DNA from: Monodelphis domestica
Lineage: Eukaryota; Chordata; Mammalia; Didelphimorphia; Didelphidae
Direction: 5' to 3'
Length of the DNA: 64,000 bases
NCBI RefSeq assembly: GCF_027887165.1
Contig: NC_077227.1
Span: 80,369,430 to 80,433,429 of the forward strand
Below are positions 13,400 through 23,802 of this stretch, piece by piece. Positions within the stretch are counted from its first letter, which is position 1; each line of letters begins with the position of its first letter. The notes below the pieces were generated by a model. The model saw only the letters and a list, made by a program, of their open reading frames with translations. It made no database searches and was not told the DNA's origin. Made by a program: the position numbers and the translations under genes.

Positions 13400-14130
13400 C
13401 TTCAGGCCACAGAAACTTTTTAGATGGATCCTCATCTCAGTTCTCCTTATTCTAGATTAGATTAACCCTGAGATATCACAGCCTCTTCAGAAATGAATGC
13501 ATAGAAAAGGGATTGAGTTCTGCTAACTACTGAATTGTCAGGATCAGTATATTGACCAGTTTGTAATACAGTTATGAAATGAACTGGTACTTTTGGTGAG
13601 TGCTTCATTTAAAAAAAAAAAAGATTGAATAAGTTTCAGCCCCCCCAGACACAAATTTAGTCCTTCACCATTTTATATAAATGCTATTTGATGATCCAGT
13701 TTTCTTGGTGTGTAGGAGAATGACGGAAGGAGTCTTTGAAGAAGCTCTGCTTGTCTTTACATACTAGAGAAGAGAACATTTATCCTTAGTTTTCCAAACA
13801 ATCACATGTATACCATGCTTTTGTGGACCCTGAAGCATCATGAGATCTGACCGGGAGCTGCAGAACAATAGTTGAATCATGTAGTTTTCTGTGCTCTGAA
13901 GTAGGCACCCATCAAGGGAAAAGTTGTGTTCTTTCTCAGGGGATTATAGTTTTTCATGGTCTAGGCATCACAGACAAAATACACAGATTTTTGATGGCCT
14001 GTGTGTTTAAACTAGCAGTGTGACATTCATTTTGGTGTTTCGAAAATAAAAGTATTATCTAGGATTGTATTGTAAGTTGAAGGCTGAAAAGAATTATGGA
14101 AATGTAGCAATTTACTTTTAGTTTTTCTTG
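13400..14130. other. Intronic stretch, nothing recognised
   Basis: No exon, open frame of interest or recognisable repeat family; one poly-A run near 13610. Confidence 0.4.
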
Positions 14131-14149
14131 ACTGAGAGAAATACAAATG

Positions 14150-14665
14150 GGTTACAGTCTGTACCCATATGTTTTACTGATGCTTCTTGTCACATCACAG
14201 ATTAATTTCCCTTCTAACCCATTCAAACCTTCCCTTGAGATCATGTTAGATTTTTTTAATGACAATGATTAGGAGATTCTTTCTTAATCCTCCCTTCCAG
14301 ATATCCTCTCCCCATTGTAGGGAGCAAGCTGGGCTTCAGTTTCCTTTTAGTGAACTTTTCATTTATGTCTTTGCAGCTATTGCAAAAATTGTTTATTTGG
14401 GTCAGATTATTTTTATGTGTATGACTCAAATCTTCCAATGTTTTTCTGAATTCCTTATTTTTGTCATTTCTTACTGTACAACAATATTTTGATGTTCATT
14501 TGCCATATTTTTTTTCCACAGGTAACTTTGTTTCTAGTTCTTTGCTAGAACAAAGTGCTATTGCTATGAATATTTCAGTTTGTATCAGGTTGTTCTTTCT
14601 AATTTTTTATTTCCTTGGGGTATATGTACAGAAGTGCAATTGCTGGATCAAAAAGTATGGATATT
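14150..14665 (-). mobile_element. L1 3'-end fragment, antisense
   Basis: Shows tttctgaattccttattttt, gtcatttcttactgtacaac, gtgctattgctatgaatatt, tgcaattgctggatcaaaaa: the antisense L1 3'UTR order. Confidence 0.7.
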
Positions 14666-14680
14666 TTATTATTTATTTTT

Positions 14681-14798
14681 AAACCCTTACCTTCTGCCTT
14701 AGAATCAATATTATATTGGTTCCAAAGCAGAAGAGTGGCAAAGGCTAGGCAGTAGAGTTTAAGTGACTTGCCCAGGGTCACACAGCTAGGAAGTGTCT
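14681..14798 (-). mobile_element. Marsupial SINE, antisense, truncated
   Basis: aaacccttaccttctgcctt, agaatcaatattatattggt, aagtgacttgcccagggtca, cacagctaggaagtgtct. Lacks its 5' half. Confidence 0.85.
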
Positions 14799-14948
14799 AT
14801 TATTTATTTTTCAGGCTAGGTCTTCCTATCTCATTGAGGCTGGAAGCAGACCTGTCCCTCTACAAATAAACATGTAACTTCATCAATAAAATATAAGCTT
14901 CTTAAAAACTTTTAAAATTTTACACAATCTGATTTTTTCTTTTTCTTT

Positions 14949-15036
14949 TAAGTTCTTACCTTTTACTTTGAAATCAATACTAAGTATGAGGTCTATAGAC
15001 CTGACTCTCAATCCCCTGAGCCACCTGGCTGCCCCC
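14949..15036 (-). mobile_element. Marsupial SINE, antisense, centre deleted
   Basis: aagttcttaccttttacttt with aaatcaatactaag joins directly to ctgactctcaatcccctgag ccacctggctgcc; the middle is missing. Confidence 0.7.
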
Positions 15037-15164
15037 TGCTGCCCACCTTCCCAGCCTCATTTCATATTGCACGCTCTATCCCTAATCATGCTGGCCTTCT
15101 GACTGTCTCTTGGGTGTCTCATTCTGCTTGCCTATACCATGGTCTTTGACAGGTGGTCTCATGC

Positions 15165-15777
15165 TGTTAGGGGTAAATTTCCCAAGACTGTTAAGAGTAA
15201 ATTTAGGGTTAAGACTGAATATAAATTTTAGTTCGTCACCAGGGATTTAAATTCTAAGTCCCAATGAAATACTCAAGTCAGAATGGAATTTTATGGTGGT
15301 TTATTTATAATAGAAGGAAGAATTTGAGAGAGAGAAGAGAGAGAGAAAAGGGGATTAAAACTGTTCCAGCACAAGAGTTCAGAGGCCTTGGCCAAGGGGC
15401 CTCTCCAGAAAGCCAAGGGAAAGGGGAGTCAGTCTTATTGTTCACCATGTGACCATCTAAAGAGAAGCAATCTGAGGAGCTCCTCAGGCTCGAGTTCCAG
15501 GGTCAACTCCACTAAAAATTCCTGCTCACAGGAAGTGACATGAAATATAAAGGCAGTTCTTTATATTACTTCCTGTGTCTCACATGTGCCAGTGGTGACT
15601 TAAACTTGGCTTAGGACAGCCCAGGGGGTCCATTAGTTGTTTCTGATTTGTCACTTGCTAGCACATGCCGGTCATAGTCCTTCTTCCCCAACACTTAATC
15701 CTTAAGTGGGGGTGTATACATTCATGGTTGCTAGAATTCTAAAGACTAAGCAGGGTGGAGTAAATCTAAAATTCACA
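15165..15777 (-). mobile_element. Solo LTR, family A, with 4-bp target duplication
   Basis: 613 bp bounded by TGTTAG and TTCACA on the + strand, flanked by ATGC at 15161-15164 and 15778-15781. The AATAAA-type signal lies on the - strand near the left end, so the LTR is read as antisense. Four-base duplications fit class I (gammaretrovirus-like) elements. No internal retroviral genes remain. Confidence 0.7.
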
Positions 15778-16125
15778 ATGCCTCCCCAATTCCCTCTGAT
15801 CCTCCCTCTTATATGAGGCCTATGCCAGTCCTTCCTGTTGTTAGCATGAAGTTACTCTTTAAATAACTTCATTCTACTTTTAGTATACTTTGTATTTCTA
15901 CATCTAGGGACAGATTGTATCTTTCAAATAGAAATTCAGCTTCATGAATCCAGGAAGTCTTTGTGTCCACAATGCCCTACAACACATAGGCAGTTAACAT
16001 ATGTTGGGTTTTAAAAGTTCCTTTATTAATTGATTAATTTGTTTGTTGGTATTTGTTGAATCAAATTGAAATTATATGCCTAAAGCTGGCCAACTGCTTG
16101 ACCTGTCATTTCTTTCTTTCTGCAG

Positions 16126-16362
16126 TTACCCTCATCTATGCCAGAAATATCTTTGACAACTTTTGTGTCCTTCTCTGATGTCACAATGAAGCCAAGTTTT
16201 GTAAAGGAACAACCAAAAATAAATTGGAGGTTGCCATTGACCTACGTTATTCCACCTGCAAGGGAATGGAATGGAGAAATGGAATCTTTAAGAAGCTTGA
16301 GTATTCCTCTTGTCCTTCTGTGTATGTCATTACATGGCCTTCTTAGCTTAGAGATGAACTGA
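16126..16362 (+). CDS. TCTN3: TCTN3 (tectonic-3), last coding exon, partial gene
   Basis: Tectonic-3 is a membrane-anchored or secreted member of the tectonic/MKS complex at the ciliary transition zone, needed for ciliogenesis and Hedgehog signalling. The exon follows a strong acceptor (pyrimidine-rich tract then tgcag at 16121-16125). In phase 0 it encodes 78 residues beginning LPSSMPEISLTTFVSF and ending LLSLEMN, then TGA at 16360-16362. This aligns with the human C-terminus as I remember it: (T)EVSLTTLVNFVDIT, a QPK-(M/I)-(D/N)-W block, and a terminal hydrophobic stretch ending in LNLETM. The hydrophobic last ~20 residues fit the C-terminal membrane segment of the family. The cysteine-rich tectonic domain lies in upstream exons that I could not find in the window. 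The middle of the exon is poorly conserved, so identification rests on the two ends, the splice acceptor and the position upstream of ALDH18A1. Confidence 0.85.
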   Translation, partial: LPSSMPEISLTTFVSFSDVTMKPSFVKEQPKINWRLPLTYVIPPAREWNGEMESLRSLSIPLVLLCMSLHGLLSLEMN

Positions 16363-16640
16363 AGAAAGGAGAAGAATCACATTGAACTTTTCCCTAATGA
16401 GAGTTGTAGGGTGGCCTTCCAGCTTGTGCTGTAGGATTGATTCTTATTCATTATGAGCAGGAAAAAATGTTTACATCAATTATGGGATAATAGGGAAGGA
16501 GTCTGTGTATGGTGGAGTTTCTGAAAAGATAAAAATATTCTGATCTTAATTCTTAATGGTAAAACACTAGCTGAGAGGCAGCAAAGCATAGTACATGACT
16601 AGATTTGGAACCTGAAAGGAATAAAACTTCTAACATATAC
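16363..16640 (+). other. TCTN3: Probable TCTN3 3'UTR with candidate poly(A) signal
   Basis: Sequence following the TCTN3 stop codon. The first AATAAA on the + strand is at 16620-16625, inside or beside a degenerate MIR-like segment. A second AATAAA lies near 17117. The true 3' end cannot be fixed from sequence alone. Confidence 0.35.
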
Positions 16641-17169
16641 TGGCTCTGTGATCCTGGGCAGCTCTTGTGTCCTTTCTCTACCCTGGACAGCACTCTACTA
16701 CAGTTGCCCATCTTCATTGATAGTAGAATTTTCCTAGACCGATGAAAACCCAAGTCTGTACCAGAAAAACAGAACTTAAGCATGGTCTTAAGCAGAGAGG
16801 AGATAAGTGTCCTTCTGAGTAACCAAATCCAGATTCAAATCTTCTGTTACAGAAATAAGAACAAGTTAAAATGTTAACCCAAAGTAAACTTGACAGTAAC
16901 TGTCATGGAATGCAAAAGGACTTAGTGCTTATAATAGAAAAGTATTGATATCCTATCTTGGCTCTATTCAGGGCTATCCTTTTTTTGCCTATCCAAAAAT
17001 GGGAAAAGCAATTTTCTTTCCCTTTTCTCTGGTGCAAACTCTCAGCTCACTTTTTCTGCAATTAAGGGCAATATATGTTTGTCCACCTTTATCTTTCCCC
17101 TTGCCAGGGTCAGGGAAATAAAAGTGATCAAGTACTAGTGTTACACTAATTCATAGGAAAAGTGTACTG

Positions 17170-17335
17170 AATTTAGGTTTGAATCCTGACTCTACTTACT
17201 AATTATCTTTGTGACCTTGGGCAAGTCACTTAGCCTAAGATATAGTTTCCATATCTTTAAAATGAAAAAGACTAGAATAGGTGACTCTTCATGTCCTAGC
17301 TCCAGAATCTATGTCCATATGATATCAAAGATCTC
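17170..17335 (+). mobile_element. MIR-type SINE relic
   Basis: ggtttgaatcctgactctac, gtgaccttgggcaagtcact, ccagaatctatgtccatatg: sense MIR. Confidence 0.75.
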
Positions 17336-17338
17336 TGT

Positions 17339-18420
17339 TTGGTTCTGAACCATTTAGCATTTTTTATCAATTATTTGGATAAAGGCATAGATCCGGTTAC
17401 CAAATTTACAGAATGCTTAAATCTTAGAGAAAAACCAACATACTGCATGATTGAGTCAAAATCCAAAAAAGATCTGAACAGCTTCAAACATTGGATCACA
17501 TCTAATAAAATGAAGTATTATAGGGATAAATGTAAAATTTTACAGGTGAAAAACAAAGTAGATTTATAAGAGGTGGGAGCCATGCCTAGAGAGTAATGTG
17601 TCTATAATAAAGAAATAACAATAAGAAATATTTCACTCAAAATAACTACAAAATGCATAAAATATTTAGGAGTTAACTAGCCAAGACAAAAAATATTTAC
17701 AGAAATATTCATAGAAATAAAGCTCAATGTGTCAACAATATATATGTATGTATATACATATATATGTATAAATATAATATGGCAGCCCAAAAAAGCTAAA
17801 TCCACCCTATGCTTCCTTAAGCGAGGCATGGTTTCCAAAAATAAGGAAGTAAGAGTTTTTCTTTACTATGTCCTGTTCAGATCTCATGCCAAATATTATG
17901 TTCAATTTTAGAGATCACATTTGTTGATAAACTGGAAAGAATCTACATAGATTCTTAACCTTTTTTTGAGTCATGTCTGTGCACCTCTCCTGAGAATGTT
18001 TTTAAATAAATAAAATACATAGAATTATCAAGGAAACCTATTATTTTGAAATAAAATTTTTAATATTTAAAAAAGAAAAAAGAAGTCTACAGAGCCCAGG
18101 TAAAGAATCTCTGATCTTGAGGAAGGCAACTAAAATGATCTAGGGCCTTGAGTTCATGCCATAAAAGGATAAGTTCAGGGAACTAAAGGCGTTTAGCTTG
18201 GGAAAGGGGAGATGGGGAAGGGTGGTGTAGGTCCTAATACTATTCCAAGGTTAGCAGGCAAAAGAGGGATTAAAACTGTTTGTTTGGCCCTGCAAGGAGC
18301 CAATGGATAGAAACTGCTCTTAACTCTGGGAAGGTAAATTTAAGTAATTGAAATAGACTTATGATGATGTGGTGCTAACATTCTCTAATAATTTAAAAAA
18401 AAGTGTCCATTCAAAACTTT
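17339..18420 (+). mobile_element. CR1-clade (L3-like) LINE relic, 3' half
   Basis: Translation in shifting frames recalls the CR1/L3 reverse transcriptase C-terminus: FINYLDKGID, then KMKYYRDKCKILQV, then HAKYYVQF (compare family motifs MKFN-DKCKVLH and PHLEYCVQFW). The 3'UTR-like part includes aaggcaactaaaatgatcta, gggccttgagttcatgcc and gtttagcttgggaaagggga. Heavily broken by stops and indels; not a gene. Confidence 0.7.
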
Positions 18421-19139
18421 TATAACTTTAAAGAGTATGGCAGAGATTAAGTAAGAAAGACATTTTTAAAAATTTGAGGTAAAGAGAAGAGATTTAGCAT
18501 TAGTGATGCAAAAAAACAGGTGGGTGGAGTGGGGTGAGGGAGCATTGAAGCATTCTTTAAAATGCCCAGAACAGAAAAGCAAGACAGTTTTGAAAGTGAA
18601 TGTGTAGAATTCAATTATACTTTTAAAAAATTAAAAAGCAAGCAGTATGAAATAGAGATGCATAGTTTCATATACAACCTTTTTTGTGTTCTGTGTATAA
18701 GGAATTGCTCTTTTTTGGAACTTAAATTTAAAATAAATCCAATGATTTTTTAAAAAATGACTTAATGTGCATTTTTTCTATTCCCTTGCTAATTTTCTCT
18801 TTTCAAATACTTATTCATTGCTTTCAATATCTGTTGCTTCTATTCTCTTACCTCTTCACTTCTCAAGCCTTTGCAATTTGACTTCTTTTTCCACCATTCA
18901 ATTGAAACTTCTCTTAGATCTTAGGTCTTTTCTCATCATCAATTTTTCCCCTTAGGAATATTGTACTTAATTTTAAATAATTTATTTCCAGAAATGTTTT
19001 ACATTTAAATATCAGATTTCTTACCAACTGGAGGGTGGGGAGAAAATTTGAGACTCAAAAATTTTTTTAAATGTTGGAAACCATTTTTACATATAATTGG
19101 GGAAAAATTAAATTTAAAAAAGTATATCTCAGGTGTAGC

Positions 19140-19245
19140 CAGGTATCATAATGGATAATGGATAGTGCACCAGACCTGGAGTCAGGATGATCTGGGTTCC
19201 AATTAGACCTCTAACATTTTCTACCTATGTGGCCCTTGCTGCTCT
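19140..19245 (+). mobile_element. SINE 5' half, degenerate
   Basis: ggataatggatagtgcacca, gacctggagtcaggatgatc, tgggttccaattagacctc: 5' half of a marsupial SINE/MIR-related element. Confidence 0.6.
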
Positions 19246-19470
19246 TCTGACTTAGAATTGAGATTATGAGAGAGTATAAGAGTTAGAAATGTTTCTTTTT
19301 AATTTAAAAAAAATATATTCCTTGGCATCTCCCCCTCTCCTTCCCTACACCATAGAAGGAATTGCCTGACCAAAATAACATGTATATATGTTATATTTTT
19401 TGTATTTCTATTTGCCAGTTCATTCTCTGGAGTACATTCACAAGTTGTTCTTCAAATATTAATTCTGCGG

Positions 19471-19897
19471 TGGGGTGGAGCCAAGATGGTAGAAAAGGCA
19501 TACAGGCTTACCTGATCTCTATCAAATTACCCACCCCAAAACTACAATAAGATATCTCAGAATGAATTTTGGATCAGAATAACCAACAAAAAGATGGGGT
19601 AAAATAATTGTTCAGCCCAAAACAACTAGTGAGCCCCAGAGTAGAAGTAGAGATCTAAACAGGACACCAAGGCAACCTCCATCATAGCAACAGGCCCTGG
19701 GGGCACAGAATCAGCAAAAGCTTCCTAGGCTCTCAGCCATGGATGGTAAGGTGAGGTTGGACAACTACTCAGAAGGAGTTTACTAGGGTCCTTTTGCCAT
19801 CTCTAGGTGCCAGACCCCTGTTGCATTGTCCATACACAGATCCAGGTAGCAGTCCTGGTGGGGTGAGGTCTCAGGGTGAGGAGGAACTTCTCCCAGC
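19471..19897 (+). mobile_element. L1 5'UTR-like insert inside L1 3'UTR
   Basis: Begins tggggtggagccaagatggt, the typical start of mammalian L1 5'UTRs, in sense orientation within antisense L1 3'UTR. Flanked by attaattctgcgg (19458-19470) and attaattctgtgg (19898-19910), a 13-bp duplication with one mismatch. No poly(A) tail seen. Confidence 0.5.
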
Positions 19898-21961
19898 ATT
19901 AATTCTGTGGCTGTATATAGTGTTCTGGTTCTACCCATTTCACTGTCTCTGTCACTGTCAAATATTAAAAACATTTGCAAGTTGAGTCATTTCACAGCTC
20001 CACCAACAGTAGATTAATGTCCCCATTTTTCCATATCTCCTCAAACATCTGTTATTTTACCCTTTTATAAATTTACTCACTTTGATAGGTGTGTGATGGT
20101 ATCTCAGAATTGTTTTGTTTTACATTTTCTAATGAGTGACTTAGAGTAGTGATTTAGAGCATTTTTTTCATGTACCTTTATATGGCTTTGATTTATTTCT
20201 TCATCCAAAAACTGTTCACATCTTTTGCCCACTTATCAATTAGGGGATGGCTCTTATCAATTTGATAAAATTCTCTTTTTTTTTCATATACATGTAGCAA
20301 TAATATTTATCAATGGTTATCTGGCAATTCACAATTCATTCTCTCCCTCCACATCCCCCAAGGCAGTAAGTGGCCTGATATAGGTTATATCAATGCTTTC
20401 ATGACTACATGTTTCCATACTCCCCATGTCATAACTGAAAACATCATTTGTACAATAAAAAATTCATGAAGTAAATAAAGTGAAGGATGGAATGCTTTCA
20501 TTCTGCAATCAGATTCCAACAATTTCCTCATTGAGTGCAGAGTGGGTTTCTTTTTATTTGTTTGTTTTGGGGGGAGGGTTTTTTTTTATCATGAGGCCTT
20601 TGGGTTTATTTTGGAACTTTGTCTTGCTGATTTTATTATACATATTTCTGTTATAGTATACACAGTTCTGGTTTGGCTCATTTCACTTTGGATCAATTCA
20701 CAAAAGTCCAGGTTTTTCTGATCTCATCTTGTTCCTCGTGTCTTTCTTTCCTTTTATTTTTTCCCCAACAATTCCATGTAAAAACAGTTTCCAATATTTT
20801 TCAAGGAATATTGAATTTCAAATTCTTTTCCTCCCGTCCTCCAACCCCAGTCTTATAGATATAGCATGTGCAATCGTGTAAAACATTTCCCCATATTAAT
20901 CCTTTTATTGAAAGAAGCTCAAATAGAAAAAGGAATGAAGAAAGTAAAAAAAGTTTGCTTTGGTCTGGATTCAGACTTTTTCTCTGGAATTAGATAGCAT
21001 TTTTTATCATGACTCCTTTGAGATAGTTTTGGGTCATTATGTAGCTGAGAATACCTATTGTTCACAGTTCTTTGTAAAGTATTCCTGTCACTGTCCAATG
21101 TTTTCCTGGTTCTGCTTATTTCACTTTGCTTCAGTTTATATAAATCTTTCCAGGCTTTTCTTGCTTGTCATTTCTTACCACACAATAGTATTCTATTACA
21201 ATCATATACCATAGCTTACTCAGCCATTTCCCAATTTTTGGATATCCCTTCACTTTACAATTCTTTGCAGCTGCTTTAAATATTTTTGTGCATATAGGTC
21301 CTTCCCTCCCCCACACCATTTTTTTATCTCTTTGGTATACAAGCCTAGTAATGGTATTGCTGGGTCAAAGGATAAGTACTCTTTTATAGCCTTTTGAAAA
21401 TAGATCCAGATTTAATCAGTTTACAATTCCCTCAACAATGCATTCATGTCCCAGCTTTCCCACATCTTCCAAATTTTGTCATTTTCCTTTTCTGTCCCAA
21501 TAGTCAATCTGTTAGAGGTGGGGTGGTACCTCAGGGATTTAATTCACATTTTTCTAATTAATAGTAAATTAGGGCATGTTTTGCATGACTATAGAGAGCT
21601 TTGATTTGTTTGAGAACTGCCTTTGACCATTTATCTACTGGGGAATGACTATGTATCTTCTTCAAGAAGCCTTGCACCAAAAATGTGCACCATTATGATT
21701 CCTGTGTAATACTTTACATCCTATTTACCCCTCTTTAGTTTCTGACCTCCATCTCCCCTGATTTGCCCCCTTTTCTATTAGCTCCACCCCCCACCCCATC
21801 TCTCATCCACTTTCCCTCCTATTTTAGGGAAGACAGCTTTCTATACTTAATTAACTGTGCATGTTCTTCCTTCATTGAGCCAATTTTGATGAGAGTAAGG
21901 TTTATATGTTCTCCCTACCTCTCCCATCTTCTCCCTCACTGTAAATGTTCTTTCATGCCTC

Positions 21962-22654
21962 TGTAAGGAATTAAATTAAGGGTTTGGCTAAATATGTGAG
22001 AATTCTAAAATAATATGGTGGTCGCTGATTTAAAATATAGTTCAAGTCAAAATGACTTTTAATAGCTTTTATTTACAAAGAGGTAGAGTGAAAGTAGAGA
22101 AATACAAAAAAAAAAAAGGATAGAGAAGATGTCTAGCCTATCACATTAAATATTGCTCCAGTGCTCAGTTTAGCCCAGCAGGGCTTGTTAACCCTCAACA
22201 GGAGGACCTGGTGTTCCACCCATGAGGCCTTCTCCTGCAAGAGGGGAAAGTCTCTCTGTAGCTAATCTCTCTCCAGAAGCCAGGAAAGGAAAGTCACCTA
22301 AGAAACAGTACAAGAGCCAAGGTCCCAAGTCATCTCCTGAAGACCATTTCCTGAAGACGACCTCCCAGCAGAGGAAATTCAGGACTTTTTAATAGTCACT
22401 TCTTGTCCCTTCCCCTCTTCACAGGGGCCAATCACAGCTTCCAAATTGCCTAGCAATGCCCAAGGAGGGTAGTGTCTGTGGGATCACTTCTAATCCTCTG
22501 AAGGTGTCAACTTTTATGAAAGGATTCACGGAGTTTCTGATTAAAAGGATGGAGCTCTCCAAGTAAGAGACTTGTGAATTCTCTTACTTGATAACAAAGT
22601 GTTAAGTAAGTGTAAATCAAAATAGACAAAGAGAATAAAGAATTCCTGTTCATA
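21962..22654 (-). mobile_element. Solo LTR, related to family A, nested in L1
   Basis: 693 bp bounded by TGTAAGG and TTCATA, flanked by CCTC at 21958-21961 and 22655-22658. Interrupts antisense L1 sequence. Confidence 0.6.
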
Positions 22655-23508
22655 CCTCCTTTATGTTCAATAATTTACCCCATTCTATTTTTCTCTTCAC
22701 CCTCCTCCCAATTCATTGTTCTCTCATGCCTTTTTTTTTTTTACTTTTCAGTATCATCCCATCATATTCAACTCACACTCTTGCCCTTTGTCTATGTCTT
22801 GTTTGGGCATAAATTCTTCTCTTAACTATAAGCCTAACAGATAAACTTGTCCATGTTCCCTTAATTTGTTTATGGTATCAGCCTTGCTTTCTAGAGCAAG
22901 TATCCATTTTGACTTTATCTTCATGTATGCTCTGAGATGTCGGTCTATGCCTAAATTCTGCCATATTGTTTTCTGGGTTTTGTCAGATAGTGAGTTCTTC
23001 CCCAGTAACTTAGATCTTTTGGGTTTATTGAATACTAGGTTATTATGGTCATTGACTACTATTTATTGATTTCCTAACCTATCCCATTGATCCACTACTC
23101 TGTTTCTTAGCCAGTACCATATTATTTTGATTACCATTTCATAGTACAGTTTGAGATCTGGTGCAGCTAGGCCTCCTTCCTTTATATTTTTTTCATGGTT
23201 TTCTTTTATTTTCTTGACTTTTTGTTCCAGATAAATTTTATTATTTTTTTTCTGGTTCTAGGAAATAATTTCTGGGTAGTTTGATTGGTGTGGCAGTGAA
23301 TAGTTTAGTTTAGGTAAGATTGTAATTTTTATTATATTGGGTTGGCCTATCTTTCAGCAATTAATATTTTTCCAGTTGTTTAGTAGTGATTTTATTTATG
23401 TAAAAAGTGTTTTGTGATTGTGTTCATATAGTTCCTGGGTTTGTTTTGTCAAGTATACTCCTAGGTATTTTATATTGTCTACAATTATTTAAAATTTAAT
23501 TTCTTTTT

Positions 23509-23802
23509 CTATATCTTACTATTGAATTTTTTTTTGGTGGTAAATAGATATGCTGATGATTTATGTGGGTTTCTTTTGTATCTTGAAACTTTGCTGAAGT
23601 TGTTAATTGTTTTTATTAGTTTTTTGGTTGATTTTCTGGAGTTCTCTAGGTATATGATCATATCATCGGTAAAGAATGATAGTTTTGTTTCCTCTTTGCC
23701 TATTTTAATTCCTTCAATTTCTTTTTCTGCTCTTATTGCTATAATTATTGTTTCTAGTATTCTATTAAATAATAGTGGTGATAATAGGCATTCTTGCTTC
23801 AT
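23509..23802 (-). pseudogene. L1 ORF2 reverse-transcriptase fragment (broken)
   Basis: Longest surviving open frame of the antisense L1 ORF2. It has the SPLLFN motif, EKEIEGIKIGKEE-KLS, the catalytic-site region as FFTDDM (usual F/Y-ADD-M, so Ala is replaced by Thr), then YLENSRKSTKKLI and NFSKVSRYK. It is 98 codons of a ~1,200-residue protein. Dead retrotransposon remnant. Confidence 0.85.

Larger units (their letters stand above)
1..16125 (+). other. TCTN3: Presumed last intron of TCTN3 (no further exon recognised)
   Basis: I looked for the preceding TCTN3 exons, which should encode the cysteine-rich motifs (NCTSCC-like, YQCQ-like) just before the terminal exon. None was found in the 16 kb upstream. 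The stretch is AT-rich and filled with LTR, SINE and L1 fragments, listed separately. Reading it as one intron is inference: an exon too diverged or too short to recognise cannot be excluded. Confidence 0.5.
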
